Positions 9,440 through 17,989 of a DNA stretch of 64,000 nucleotides are shown here, piece by piece; the stretch's first letter is position 1, and the number at the start of each line of letters is the position of its first letter. Both the position numbers and the translations under genes were made by a program. The stretch comes from JAWLCA01 sp041687395. GTDB lineage: Bacteria; Pseudomonadota; Alphaproteobacteria; Rhodobacterales; Rhodobacteraceae. Below the pieces are notes generated by a model. That model saw nothing but the letters and a program-made list of their open reading frames with translations, was not told where the DNA came from and made no database searches. Location: the NCBI GenBank assembly GCA_041687395.1, contig JAWLCA010000004.1:124001-188000 (forward strand), in the 5' to 3' direction.

Positions 9440-9757
9440 TCAATCGAAGGACGTCGTAATGTACTCCGCGAGATCGACGATGTCCTCGTCGGACAGATCC
9501 GCAGCCAGCGGCATCATCAAGGCCGAGTTGGGGCCGACCCTTTCGCCGGCGCGATACTGGTTCAGCCGCTCGACGAGGTACTCGGCGCTGTTGCCGGCCA
9601 GTTTCGGAAAGCTGGCCATGCCCTGCGCCTTGGGGCCGTGACAGTTCTTGCAGACGCTCTGATACAGCGCTTCGCCGGCGGAGACATCCTGCGCATTGGC
9701 CTGCACCGGGCCAGACAGCCCGACCGCAAGGGAACCGATAAGGACGGCTATTCTCAT
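9440..9757 (-). CDS. Small class I cytochrome c, periplasmic
   Basis: 105 residues with a signal peptide (MRIAVLIGSLAVGLSGPVQA) and one haem site CKNCH (C36, C39, H40). A methionine near ALMMPLAADLSDEDI is the likely sixth ligand. The KLAGNSAEYLVERLNQYRAGER stretch is typical of cytochrome c553/c4-like electron carriers. Its partner is not known: the PQQ dehydrogenase downstream is the obvious candidate. It is separated from cycA by a strong terminator, so it is not part of the photosynthesis operon. Confidence 0.88.
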   Translation of the reverse strand: MRIAVLIGSLAVGLSGPVQANAQDVSAGEALYQSVCKNCHGPKAQGMASFPKLAGNSAEYLVERLNQYRAGERVGPNSALMMPLAADLSDEDIVDLAEYITTSFD

Positions 9758-9880
9758 GACACCTTGTCCAATCCTGACGCACTGCCGAAAAGGAGTGGCT
9801 CATTTCCTGTCGGGGATCAAGTCGATCTCTCTGCGCGCGCCGGTCAGGACCGGCCATGCGGCTGCCGCCCGGAAACCGAA

Positions 9881-9904
9881 AGGGCCGCCCCATCGGGCGG
9901 CCCT
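9881..9904 (-). terminator. Terminator of the bchF-cycA superoperon
   Basis: A perfect 10-bp stem AGGGCCGCCC / GGGCGGCCCT with a 4-base loop, 23 bases beyond the cycA stop codon. On the minus strand it is followed by TTTCGGTTT, a short T-rich tail. It marks the end of the minus-strand photosynthesis operon. Confidence 0.8.
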
Positions 9905-9927
9905 GTCGTTGGTTCGAGAGGTTGTGA

Positions 9928-10383
9928 TCAGCTTTCTTCTTCGTCCTCGTCGTCACCCTCGGGTGCGTCGGGCGAGACCGTGGCCAGGTAGGCGGCCATG
10001 TCCTTGGCCTGCTCCTCGCGGCGCAACTGGAACGCCATGTTGCCACGGGCGCTGCTGTCGTCGAGGTATTCGCGCAGGAAGCCGGTGGGATCGGCCAGGT
10101 AGGCCACGATGTTCTCTTCGTCCCAGACGAGGCCAGCCTCACCCGCCGCGACCATCGACGCGGAGTATCGGAAGCCCTCTTCCGTGCCGGCGGTGCTGCC
10201 GATGATGTTGTAGAGGTTCGGGCCGGTGCGGCCGCCGCGCTGGATGTCCTGGCCGTCATCGTCCTGGATCATGTGGCAGGCGCGGCACTGACCCCAGACA
10301 CGTTCGCCGGCTTCCGGATCCTGTGCCAGCGCCGGAGACGCGGTCATCAGGCCGGCTGCGACAAGCGCCATGTGCTTTTTCAT
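9928..10383 (-). CDS. cycA: Cytochrome c2, electron donor to the reaction centre
   Basis: 151 residues from the ATG preceded by AGGGAG, which opens the signal peptide MKKHMALVAAGLMTASPALA. Haem site CRACH (C33-H37), the GRTGPNLYNIIG loop and the methionine ligand in GNMAFQL (M116) match cytochrome c2 of purple bacteria, which carries electrons from the bc1 complex to the photo-oxidised reaction centre. It is the last gene of the superoperon, 88 bases after hemA. The mature protein is very acidic, with about 29 Asp/Glu against 10 Arg/Lys and only one lysine, and it ends in a run of D and E. That is unlike the lysine-rich c2 of Rhodobacter. Confidence 0.88.
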   Translation of the reverse strand: MKKHMALVAAGLMTASPALAQDPEAGERVWGQCRACHMIQDDDGQDIQRGGRTGPNLYNIIGSTAGTEEGFRYSASMVAAGEAGLVWDEENIVAYLADPTGFLREYLDDSSARGNMAFQLRREEQAKDMAAYLATVSPDAPEGDDEDEEES

Positions 10384-10471
10384 TGCTCTCTCCCTAAGGG
10401 GTTGCGGTCTGGCGTAACCTAGCGATTGAACCGCGCGCGTCAATTCACCAATTGCCGGAACCCGCCCCGGA

Positions 10472-11686
10472 TCAGGCCACTGCGCGAGAGAGCGCGCATT
10501 GCTTCCACAGAACCTCCAGCGCGTTCAGCAGGTGGTCGATGTCGGCGTCCGTGTGCAGGGGCGAGGGGGTGAAGCGCAACCGCTCGGTCCCCTTGGGCAC
10601 GGTGGGGTAGTTGATCGGCTGCACGTAGATGCCGAAGTCGTCCATCAGGATGTCGGCGATCTGGCGGCATTTGACGGGATCGCAGATCATCACCGGGATG
10701 ATGTGGCTGGGGTTCGGCAGATGCGGGATGCCGAGGCGATCAAGACCCGCGCGCAGGCGGGCGACCTGACGGCGCTGGCGCATCCGCTCCATGTCGCTGT
10801 CCTTCAGGTGGCGGATCGAGGCGGTGGCGGCAGCGGCCACGCCCGGCGGCAGGGCGGTGGTGAAGATGAAGCCGGAGGCGAAGGAGCGGATGAAGTCGCA
10901 CAGCGGCGCCGACCCGGTGACGTAGCCGCCCATCACGCCGAAGGCCTTGCCCAGCGTGCCCTCGATCAGGGTAATGCGGTCCATCATCCCTTCCTGTTCC
11001 GCCACGCCGCCGCCGCGCGGGCCATAAAGGCCGACGCCGTGCACCTCGTCCAGATAGGTCATGGCGCCGTGCTTTTCGGCGACCTCGACGATCTCCTTGA
11101 TCGGGGCGATGTCGCCGTCCATGGAATAGACCGACTCGAACGCCACGATCTTTGGCCGGTCGGGGCCGATGGCGGAGAGCTTGCGGTCCAGATCTTCGGG
11201 GTCGTTGTGCTTCCACAGCACCTTGTCGGCGCGGGAATGGCGGATCCCCTCGATCATGCTGGCGTGGTTCAGCGCGTCGGACAGGATCACCGCGCCGGGG
11301 ATGCGGCTGCCGAGGGTGGAAAGCGCGGCCCAGTTCGACACGTAGCCCGAGGTGAAGATCAGCGCGGACTCCTTGCCGTGCAGGTCGGCCAGTTCGGCCT
11401 CCAGCAGGGTGTGGTAATGGTTCGTGCCCGAGATGTTGCGCGTGCCGCCGGCGCCCGCGCCGCAGGCGTCGATCGTGTCCTTCATCGCCTGGGTGACCGT
11501 CGGGTGCTGCCCCATGCCCAGATAGTCGTTCGAGCACCAGACCGTCACCTCTCGCGTGCCCTGTTCGTGGTGGTTCACTGCCCTGGGAAAGGCGCCGCAC
11601 TTGCGTTCCAGATCGGCGAAGACGCGATAGTTGCCGTCGTGCCGCAACTGGTCGAGCTGGGCGGTGAAAAGGGCATCGAAGTCCAC
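10472..11686 (-). CDS. hemA: 5-aminolevulinate synthase
   Basis: 404 residues. The start is a GTG seven bases after GGAGG; it gives MDFDALFTAQLDQ, which lines up with other alphaproteobacterial HemA proteins, and the longer frame upstream is not needed. It condenses glycine and succinyl-CoA with pyridoxal phosphate, the first step to haem and bacteriochlorophyll. Landmarks: VWCSNDYLGMGQHP, HNDPEDL, YLDEVHGVGLYG and the cofactor lysine K247 in EGTLGKAFG. It follows puhE by 13 bases, so its expression is tied to that of the photosystem. Confidence 0.96.
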   Translation of the reverse strand: MDFDALFTAQLDQLRHDGNYRVFADLERKCGAFPRAVNHHEQGTREVTVWCSNDYLGMGQHPTVTQAMKDTIDACGAGAGGTRNISGTNHYHTLLEAELADLHGKESALIFTSGYVSNWAALSTLGSRIPGAVILSDALNHASMIEGIRHSRADKVLWKHNDPEDLDRKLSAIGPDRPKIVAFESVYSMDGDIAPIKEIVEVAEKHGAMTYLDEVHGVGLYGPRGGGVAEQEGMMDRITLIEGTLGKAFGVMGGYVTGSAPLCDFIRSFASGFIFTTALPPGVAAAATASIRHLKDSDMERMRQRRQVARLRAGLDRLGIPHLPNPSHIIPVMICDPVKCRQIADILMDDFGIYVQPINYPTVPKGTERLRFTPSPLHTDADIDHLLNALEVLWKQCALSRAVA

Positions 11687-11699
11687 GGGGTTTCCTCCG

Positions 11700-12485
11700 T
11701 CAGTTGTTCTTTTCGGGTTTGGGCGCGGGCAGCATCCAGCGCCAGAGTTTCGCATCCGGCAGCGGCAGCACCATAAGCCAGTGTTCCAGAAGCGCCAGCG
11801 CCGTCAGCGCGGACAGCAGCGCGAAGCCCACCACCTCGGCCGGTGTCGTGGCGGCGTAGACCCGTTCCAGCCAGCAGGCGGTGGCGAAGCTGAGCGCGGT
11901 GATCGAAATCGGGTAGACCCAGTTCAGCGCCGCGATCCGGAAATGACTGGACAGGTGTGCCAGCGGCCGTGGCAGGAATTCGACATTGATCCGCGGCACG
12001 CCGAAGAACAGGTTCAGCTTGGCCGAGATGCGCGCGAAGAACAGCACCGCAAAGGTCCAGAAACCGAAGCCGTTGGGCGCGGACCAGGCGAGCAGCCCCA
12101 TGCCGATCAGCAAGGCGACCAGCGCCATCTCGTGATAGGCGATGGTGCCCCAGGCGCGGATGAAGCGCTCCCATTCCGGCACGCCGCGCGGGCAGGGATG
12201 CCGGTTCGGCCCGGTGACGACGCCCGTCAGGAACGCCAGCTCCACCCAGCCCCAGACAGCGAGCGCGGAGAGGAAGGCAAGGTAGACGCCGGGCAGTGTG
12301 GTGTCGCCCAGCGTCGCCCAGAAGCCGTAAAGGCCAAGGCCGAACAATGGCAGGCCGAGAAGCGTGGCGCGCAGGTGGGCACCTGCGCCCCCCAGATCGG
12401 CCCGCTTCACGACCATCAGGATCGCCCCGGTGGAGAACCACCAGATGAACAGCGCGAAAAGCGCGGCTGTCCAGCCCGAAGCCAT
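11700..12485 (-). CDS. puhE: Photosynthetic complex assembly protein PuhE
   Basis: 261 residues from the ATG that overlaps the acsF stop (TGATG). The protein is almost entirely membrane: repeated hydrophobic helices such as ALFALFIWWFSTGAILMVV and VYLAFLSALAVWGWVELAFL, with the conserved FFARISAKLNLFFGVPRIN segment of this family (DUF3623). In Rhodobacter, PuhE tunes bacteriochlorophyll supply and assembly of the photosystem. Position between acsF and hemA is the standard one. The molecular activity of the family is not known. Confidence 0.92.
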   Translation of the reverse strand: MASGWTAALFALFIWWFSTGAILMVVKRADLGGAGAHLRATLLGLPLFGLGLYGFWATLGDTTLPGVYLAFLSALAVWGWVELAFLTGVVTGPNRHPCPRGVPEWERFIRAWGTIAYHEMALVALLIGMGLLAWSAPNGFGFWTFAVLFFARISAKLNLFFGVPRINVEFLPRPLAHLSSHFRIAALNWVYPISITALSFATACWLERVYAATTPAEVVGFALLSALTALALLEHWLMVLPLPDAKLWRWMLPAPKPEKNN

Positions 12486-13567
12486 CAGTAGGCCGGCACG
12501 AGGCGCGGGTTGGCCGGCACCTGATGCTTCTTCACCGGAATCAGGTAGAGACCGGCAAAGGTGAGCCCGGCGCGCAGCGCCGCCTTTTTCGATCCGATCC
12601 AGCCGCCGACGCCGCCGCGGGATTTCGCCTCGGCCATGTCGCCCATTGCGACGCGCAGCTTCTTCAGCCCGGCCTCCCACCGCGGATTATCGAGGTCGAT
12701 CTCGATCGGGAAGATCTGGCGGCTGATCTCGGAGGTCTTCTTCAGCACCTCGCGGTCGTACCAGTCGATGTCGAGGCCCAGCGCCTTGTGGAAATGCGGC
12801 CGGGCGTGGTCGCGCACGCACATCACGCTGAACACGGCGACAAGGAAGAACCGGATCCACAGCTTGTTGACGAAGCTTTCCGTCAGTTTCGGGTCAGTCT
12901 TCATCAAGAGCGCGAAGGCCTCGCCGTGGCTGAACTCGTCGTTGCACCACTGTTCAAACCATTTGAAGATCGGGTGGATCATCTTGTCCGGGTTCTGTTC
13001 CAGGTGCCGGTAGATGGTGATGTAGCGGGCGTAGCCGATCTTTTCCGACAGGTAGGTGGCGTAGTAGATGAACTTGGGCCGGAAGTAGGTGTACTTCTTC
13101 GCCTTGGTCAGGAAGCCCAGGTTCACCGCGATGTTCGCCTCGCGCAGCGCATCGTTGATGAAGCCGGCGTGGCGGGCCTCGTCGCGGGCCATGTAGTTGA
13201 ACAGCTCGCAGATGTCGGGGTTGTTGCCGCGGCGCTTCATCTCCTTGTAGAGCACGCAGCCCGAGAATTCAGCCGTGAGCGAGGAGACCATGAAGTCGAT
13301 CAGCTCTTTCTTCAGTTCCGGCTCCATCCCCTCCCAGTCGACCGCGTCCCAGGCCTCGGTCTTCTTGAAGTGGCCCTTGTTCGGGTCGGATTTCATCTGC
13401 GCGATCAGCTTGTCCCAGTCGCCGCGGACGGAGCTGACGTCGATCCGGTCCAGCTCGTCGAAGTCGGTGGTGTAGAAGCGCGGGTCGAGCAGGGTGGTCT
13501 CGGCGGCCTTGTGGGTCGTTTCGGACACGTCGCCGCGCGTCGGCTTGATTTCGGTCTGGGCATTCAT
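12485..13567 (-). CDS. acsF: Mg-protoporphyrin IX monomethyl ester cyclase, O2-dependent
   Basis: 360 residues. This di-iron enzyme forms the fifth (isocyclic) ring of bacteriochlorophyll using molecular oxygen. Carboxylate and histidine ligands typical of the ferritin-like fold are visible: E100 (TAEFSGC), the ARDEARH motif (E130, H133) and NDEFSHGEAF near 209-218. Its start overlaps the end of the small upstream gene by four bases (ATGA), which indicates translational coupling with bciE. The anaerobic cyclase bchE is not in this window, so ring closure here can proceed only with oxygen unless bchE lies elsewhere. Confidence 0.96.
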   Translation of the reverse strand: MNAQTEIKPTRGDVSETTHKAAETTLLDPRFYTTDFDELDRIDVSSVRGDWDKLIAQMKSDPNKGHFKKTEAWDAVDWEGMEPELKKELIDFMVSSLTAEFSGCVLYKEMKRRGNNPDICELFNYMARDEARHAGFINDALREANIAVNLGFLTKAKKYTYFRPKFIYYATYLSEKIGYARYITIYRHLEQNPDKMIHPIFKWFEQWCNDEFSHGEAFALLMKTDPKLTESFVNKLWIRFFLVAVFSVMCVRDHARPHFHKALGLDIDWYDREVLKKTSEISRQIFPIEIDLDNPRWEAGLKKLRVAMGDMAEAKSRGGVGGWIGSKKAALRAGLTFAGLYLIPVKKHQVPANPRLVPAY

Positions 13568-13860
13568 AGCGCCATCTCCTCGGAGAATGAGAATTCACAC
13601 AGTTCCATCACTTCCAGATCGCCGGTGAGGCGGGTCCAGAGCCGCTCGATCAGGCTCGCGCGGGTGATGGTGGCGGTGCGGTCCTCGATCACGACCTCGC
13701 CATAGGGGGCCATGACCGGGGCGCCGTGGACGAGCACCTCGTCGCCCGGATGCACCACTGCGCCGTTGTTGAACCGCACATGGGCATGCAGCGATTCGAA
13801 CTTGTGCGAAACCTCCACCGTGCAGGGGGCGGTTTCCTTCTCCTTCCAGAACAGTCCCAT
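13564..13860 (-). CDS. bciE: BciE, small auxiliary subunit of the AcsF cyclase
   Basis: 98 residues from the ATG giving MGLFWKEKE; longer upstream frames run through the puhC tail. The size, the place between puhC and acsF, and the four-base overlap with acsF match the small gene that Rhodobacter sphaeroides needs for an active oxygen-dependent cyclase (BciE). The sequence has no membrane helix and no metal-binding motif. It contains a conserved-looking central VVHPGDEVLVHGAP loop. The identity rests on synteny, size and coupling; I could not align it. Confidence 0.78.
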   Translation of the reverse strand: MGLFWKEKETAPCTVEVSHKFESLHAHVRFNNGAVVHPGDEVLVHGAPVMAPYGEVVIEDRTATITRASLIERLWTRLTGDLEVMELCEFSFSEEMAL

Positions 13861-13895
13861 TTCTTGTTCCCTTGTGTTTTTGGTCTTTGTCGTCG

Positions 13896-14363
13896 TCAGT
13901 CCAGCAGCCTGGCGAAGGCCGCTGCGTTGTCGGAACCGAAGCCCTGGAGCTCGGCCCGCCATCCGGTCAGGTCGTCGCGCAGACCGAGCCGGCCGTCGGC
14001 AAACATCACCAGACGGATCGGCGCGTCGGTCGCGACGCCATGTTTGTTGCGCTCACGCACAAGGACGCGCCAGACGCCGGCGATAAAGCCGCCCTGGTTC
14101 TCATCCAGATCCGCGATCATCGTGCCGTCGAGGTCATAGACCCGCGCCGCGCCCGACATGCTGCCCACCAGCACGATCGGCTTGTCGCGCAGCATCGGCA
14201 CGTCCGAGGGCGGCATTGCGGTCAGCGGCCGATCGGTCAGTCGCGCCCAGGTGACGATGACCAGCACCGCCACGACGAGTGCGAACATCGCCTGCAACAG
14301 CCGGCGCGGGATCATCTCCTTGTCGCGCTGGACCAGCTTCTGTTCGGGGGAAAGGACAGCCAT
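13896..14363 (-). CDS. puhC: Photosynthetic complex assembly protein PuhC
   Basis: 155 residues. A cytoplasmic N-terminus (SPEQKLVQRDKEMIPRR) leads into one membrane helix near residues 22-40 (LLQAMFALVVAVLVIVTWA), followed by a periplasmic beta-rich domain with YDLDGTMIADLDENQGGFIAGV. This is the layout of PuhC, needed in Rhodobacter for proper reaction-centre/LH1 organisation. It starts five bases after puhB. Confidence 0.9.
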   Translation of the reverse strand: MAVLSPEQKLVQRDKEMIPRRLLQAMFALVVAVLVIVTWARLTDRPLTAMPPSDVPMLRDKPIVLVGSMSGAARVYDLDGTMIADLDENQGGFIAGVWRVLVRERNKHGVATDAPIRLVMFADGRLGLRDDLTGWRAELQGFGSDNAAAFARLLD

Positions 14364-14368
14364 GACCG

Positions 14369-15007
14369 TTACTCCGCCGCGATCGCGTCGGGGACCGTCA
14401 CGCGTGTGACGACCGGTTCGGCGACGCGCGTCTCTGCCGCATCGGCCAGCAACGCGGCCACCCGTGCGGCATCAGGGATGCAGCGCAGCGCCGGCTGGGT
14501 CTTCTTCATGTACCACGGCCGGACATGCGGCCAGGTGTTCATGTACGACAGCCGCGTCTCGCCCAGCAGGTCCAGCGCGATGGTGCCCGTGCCGCCGCGC
14601 CGCAGGTCGAGCGTGGCATTTCCGATCCAACGATAGGGCAGGTTCAGGGTCATCGTCAGCGCGGCCCCGATGCGCATGGCCACCCGGCGGTTGGTGATGG
14701 TGTAGACCGTGGCGCGGGCCTGCGCCCAGGCGATGGCCAGCAGAAGCCCGCAGGCGACCACGCCCATCACAAGGAAGGGAGAACCGGTGCGCACCGCGTC
14801 CCAGAACGGCACCGTGCCGCCCGCGACCACCGCGCGCCAGACCGCGAACAGGACGAAATATCCCGCGACCCAATAGAGCGACAGCGATTCAACCGCCAGC
14901 CGCCAGGTGTTCGGACGCCCCTGCCAAAGGATTTCTTCGCCCTCTGGCGGTCGCTCCGGCAGGCCGGGGATCGGTTCGACGGCAAAATCGTCGTGGTCGT
15001 GTGTCAT
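14369..15007 (-). CDS. puhB: Reaction-centre assembly protein PuhB
   Basis: 212 residues. The N-terminal PGLPERPPEGEEILWQGRPN leads into three predicted membrane helices (LSLYWVAGYFVLFAVW; SPFLVMGVVACGLLLAIAW; one less clear) and a PH-like domain beginning YTITNRRVAMRIG. PuhB is a dedicated assembly factor that helps incorporate the reaction-centre subunits in Rhodobacter. It lies 64 bases downstream of puhA, with puhC next. Confidence 0.92.
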   Translation of the reverse strand: MTHDHDDFAVEPIPGLPERPPEGEEILWQGRPNTWRLAVESLSLYWVAGYFVLFAVWRAVVAGGTVPFWDAVRTGSPFLVMGVVACGLLLAIAWAQARATVYTITNRRVAMRIGAALTMTLNLPYRWIGNATLDLRRGGTGTIALDLLGETRLSYMNTWPHVRPWYMKKTQPALRCIPDAARVAALLADAAETRVAEPVVTRVTVPDAIAAE

Positions 15008-15071
15008 GGCCGTTTCCCTTCGTCTTCTTCTTGATTTGGCCGGGGCGGCGCAGCGCCCCGGCTTGGCACTG

Positions 15072-15851
15072 TCAGCCGACGATCGGACCCAGACGGCCCT
15101 CGGACGCGTAGAGCTTGCCGCCGCCGTAGTAGGCGCTGATCTTGTCCTCCTCGAGCAGGGTCACCTGAGCAGGCGACTTGGTCTGCGGGACGTTGGCAAA
15201 GTGCTTGCCGTAGATCGAATGAATGCGGACCCGGTCGCCCCTGATCTTGACCAGCTGGATCGGGACCAGCCGCTTGCCCGTGCCGTGGGTGCCGTCCAGT
15301 TCGATTTCCAGATAGCGGACCAGTTGTTCGGGTTCGTCGATCCACATGTCGCTGATCGTGCCGACCACAACGTCATCGCCCGCCTGCACCGGCAGGCCGC
15401 GCGGGTCGCGCCCGGCCGAGACGTGGAAGTGATCGGACCCCGACATCGGGATGATCTTCGGATGGCCCTTGCCGTCCAGTTCGGGATGGTCGGAGCGGTT
15501 GGCCCAGCTTGCCGGACCGACACCGTCGACCAGCGGATCGCCCGTCGGCTCGAACGGGAAGCCGTTGCCGGCGGCCGTCTTGCGCAGGGCGAGGTCGGTG
15601 CGCGCCTGCTTGTCGGGGCCGGGCAGCGTGACATCGCCGCGGCCGTGCGGCAGCTTGAAGGTCTTTGGCTTCGGTACCGGGAACGGCCCCTGGTTCGCGG
15701 CCGGGCGCCCGTCGTCGTCTTCCAGCGGGTAGCCTTCGCGCATGTTCTCGGTCTGCAGGTAGTAGATCAGCAGCGCGAAGAAGAGCCAGAAGAGATAAAG
15801 CGACACCGTCGCCAGGTCGTAATGGGCGAAGATGCTTCCGTAGTCAGACAT
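15072..15851 (-). CDS. puhA: Photosynthetic reaction centre H subunit
   Basis: 259 residues, the family length. A single N-terminal membrane helix (about residues 12-32, LATVSLYLFWLFFALLIYYLQ) is followed by a cytoplasmic PRC-barrel domain with REGYPLEDDDGRPA, DPLVDGVGPASWANR, AGDDVVVGTISDMWIDEPE and the C-terminal QVTLLEEDKISAYYGGGKLYA. The H subunit caps the L/M core and shapes proton uptake to the secondary quinone. L and M (pufLM) are not in this window. Expression follows lhaA, 21 bases upstream. Confidence 0.97.
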   Translation of the reverse strand: MSDYGSIFAHYDLATVSLYLFWLFFALLIYYLQTENMREGYPLEDDDGRPAANQGPFPVPKPKTFKLPHGRGDVTLPGPDKQARTDLALRKTAAGNGFPFEPTGDPLVDGVGPASWANRSDHPELDGKGHPKIIPMSGSDHFHVSAGRDPRGLPVQAGDDVVVGTISDMWIDEPEQLVRYLEIELDGTHGTGKRLVPIQLVKIRGDRVRIHSIYGKHFANVPQTKSPAQVTLLEEDKISAYYGGGKLYASEGRLGPIVG

Positions 15852-15872
15852 CGGTCGGTCCTCCGTAGGGGC

Positions 15873-17309
15873 TCAGGTGGGCAGGTCGGCAAGCCCGATC
15901 CTGGCCGTGCCGGTCGTGGTGGTTTGGGTCGTGGCCCGCCGCACCAGCGGGCCAAGGATGATGAGGGTCAGGAACAGCAGTCCGATCTCGATGTGGTAGA
16001 CCACCGAATAGCCGGTGGCGGCGCTGGTCAGCGCCTCGCCCAGAGCGCCCGACAGCGCGGCATGGTTCACGCCGTCGCGGATCGCCCCGCCAAGAAAGAT
16101 CGCCAGCCCCGCCGCGGTGGCCTGCGCCGCGCCCCACGCGCCCAGCGCAAGGCCGCGCCCGGCGATACCGGCGGTAGGCATCGTCATCGCGGCCGTCAGC
16201 GTGGCGACGCCGAACAGACCCGCCCCAAGGCCGATCAGCGCGGCGCCTGCATAGAAGATGGGGGCGCTGTCCATCGGTGCGGCGAAGATCACCGCCGAGA
16301 AGGCGGCGACCCCGATCAGGATGCCGCGCCCGGCCATCCGGTAGGCGCAGACCCCGCGCGCGAGCCACCGCGCGGCGAGGCCGAAGCCCACCAACGCACC
16401 CGTGGCCCACATCGCGGTCAGCAGCGTGGTGGCCGAGACGGACAGCCCCAGCACCTCGCCCCCGTAGGGTTCCAGCAGCACGTCCTGCATGTTGAAGGCC
16501 AGCGCACCGATCGCCACCACGGCCAGCAGCCGCCCGGCGTTGCCGCCGCGGGCGTAATCGGCCCAGGCGTCGGCAAAGCGCGGGCGCGGGGCCTCGCGTT
16601 CCTCACGGCTCATCGGGCGGACACGCTCCTGCTTCCACAGCGCGATCAGGTTCAGCGCGATGGTGACCACGGCCGCGCCCTGCACCACCTGGATCAGCAG
16701 CAGCGGAGAGAAGTCGCGCAGCAGCCATCCGATGATGATCGCCGAAGCCGCCATGCCGATGAGGAACATCACGTACAGCAGCGCCACGACGCGGGGGCGC
16801 GTCTCATCGGTGGCGCGGTCGGACGCCAACGCCAGACCCGCCGTCTGCGTCATGTGAAGCCCGAGGCCGGCCATCAGAAAGGCCAGCGCCGCCAACACCT
16901 CGCCCGCGAAGGGAACGTGATGGACGGTGTCGCCACCCAGAACCAGAAGCGCGGAGGGCATCACCGCGAAGCCGCCCATCTGCCAGAGCGAGCCGAACCA
17001 CAGGTAGGGCACGCGCTTCCAGCCGATGGCGGAGCGGTAGGTGTCGGACTTGAACCCCATCAGCGCGCGGAACGGCGCGATCAGCACCGGCAGCGCGATC
17101 ATAGCCGCGACGACCATCGCGGGCACCGACAACTCCACGATCATCACGCGGTTCAGCGTGCCCAGCAGCATCACCGTCGCCATGCCCACCGCAACCTGAA
17201 ACAGCGACAACCGCAGAAGCTGGCCCAGCGGCAGCCCCTCGGACGCGGCATCCGCAAAAGGAAGCGCGCGGATCGTCAACTGTTTCAGGAGGCGGGGGCC
17301 AGGGATCAT
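15873..17309 (-). CDS. lhaA: LhaA, PucC-family light-harvesting 1 assembly protein
   Basis: 478 residues with about twelve hydrophobic helices. The family signature is present: LLRLSLFQVAVGMATVMLLGTLNRVMIVEL near the N-terminus, then APFRALMGFKSDTYRSAIGWKRVPY. Members of this major-facilitator branch help assemble light-harvesting complexes, and LhaA acts on LH1. The ATG overlaps the bchM stop by four bases. A second, more distant family member lies at 29404-30693. Confidence 0.93.
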   Translation of the reverse strand: MIPGPRLLKQLTIRALPFADAASEGLPLGQLLRLSLFQVAVGMATVMLLGTLNRVMIVELSVPAMVVAAMIALPVLIAPFRALMGFKSDTYRSAIGWKRVPYLWFGSLWQMGGFAVMPSALLVLGGDTVHHVPFAGEVLAALAFLMAGLGLHMTQTAGLALASDRATDETRPRVVALLYVMFLIGMAASAIIIGWLLRDFSPLLLIQVVQGAAVVTIALNLIALWKQERVRPMSREEREAPRPRFADAWADYARGGNAGRLLAVVAIGALAFNMQDVLLEPYGGEVLGLSVSATTLLTAMWATGALVGFGLAARWLARGVCAYRMAGRGILIGVAAFSAVIFAAPMDSAPIFYAGAALIGLGAGLFGVATLTAAMTMPTAGIAGRGLALGAWGAAQATAAGLAIFLGGAIRDGVNHAALSGALGEALTSAATGYSVVYHIEIGLLFLTLIILGPLVRRATTQTTTTGTARIGLADLPT

Positions 17310-17989
17310 GGGCGCAGTTCCATCGCCTGAGAGATGTAGAAGCCACGGGTGACGCGCTGCACGCGCGACAGGCGGGCCTCGACGCCGTTCGCGTGCAGGG
17401 CAGCCTGGATCGACGCGTCGGAATGCGGAATGATCCGGGGCGAGCGGTCGGACTGCGGAAAGACCTTCCCCGCCAGCCAGAAGGCGGTCAGGAACGCGGT
17501 TTTCGGGGCGATGGTGAACACCACGGCAGACTGCGTGCGCCCGGCCAGACGGGCCAGCGCCGCACCGATGTCATCCGCGCGATAGTGGATCAGGCTGTCC
17601 ATCGCCATGACGTAGTCGAACGCGCCGTGCGCGTCGTCCAGCATGTCGCCGGCGAGAAAGTCGATCTGCGGCAGCAGCGCGGCGGGCGTGCGCCGCCGGG
17701 CGACGTCCAGCAGGCTGTCCGAGATGTCGACCGCCACGACCTGCGCGCCGCGTGCCGCCAATTCCACCGTCATCGGCCCGGCGCCGCAGCCCGCGTCCAG
17801 CACCCGCGCGCCGCGCAGGTCGTCCGGCAGACGCGCCAGCATCGCCGCGCGCATGGTATCTCGTCCCTCGCGCACGGTCTGACGCACGCGGGAAACCGGC
17901 GCGTCCGAGGTCAGACGCTCCCATGTCTGCGACGCGGTGCGGTCGAAATAGTGTTCCAGCCGCGCGCGGGTGGTGGCGTAGGTGTCCAT
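17306..17989 (-). CDS. bchM: Mg-protoporphyrin IX methyltransferase
   Basis: 227 residues from the ATG overlapping the bchL stop (TGATG). S-adenosylmethionine-dependent fold: VLDAGCGAGPMTVELAARGAQVVAVDIS is the cofactor-binding region (about residues 65-92), followed by LAGDML and YVMAMDSLIHY. The enzyme methylates the ring C propionate of Mg-protoporphyrin, between BchH and AcsF in the pathway. The C-terminal RVTRGFYISQAMEL is typical of BchM. Confidence 0.95.
   Translation of the reverse strand: MDTYATTRARLEHYFDRTASQTWERLTSDAPVSRVRQTVREGRDTMRAAMLARLPDDLRGARVLDAGCGAGPMTVELAARGAQVVAVDISDSLLDVARRRTPAALLPQIDFLAGDMLDDAHGAFDYVMAMDSLIHYRADDIGAALARLAGRTQSAVVFTIAPKTAFLTAFWLAGKVFPQSDRSPRIIPHSDASIQAALHANGVEARLSRVQRVTRGFYISQAMELRP

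Noticed and set aside
11687..11755. Longer start for hemA
   Set aside because: The extra 23 residues have no similarity to ALA synthases and would overlap puhE; the GTG with GGAGG gives the expected N-terminus.
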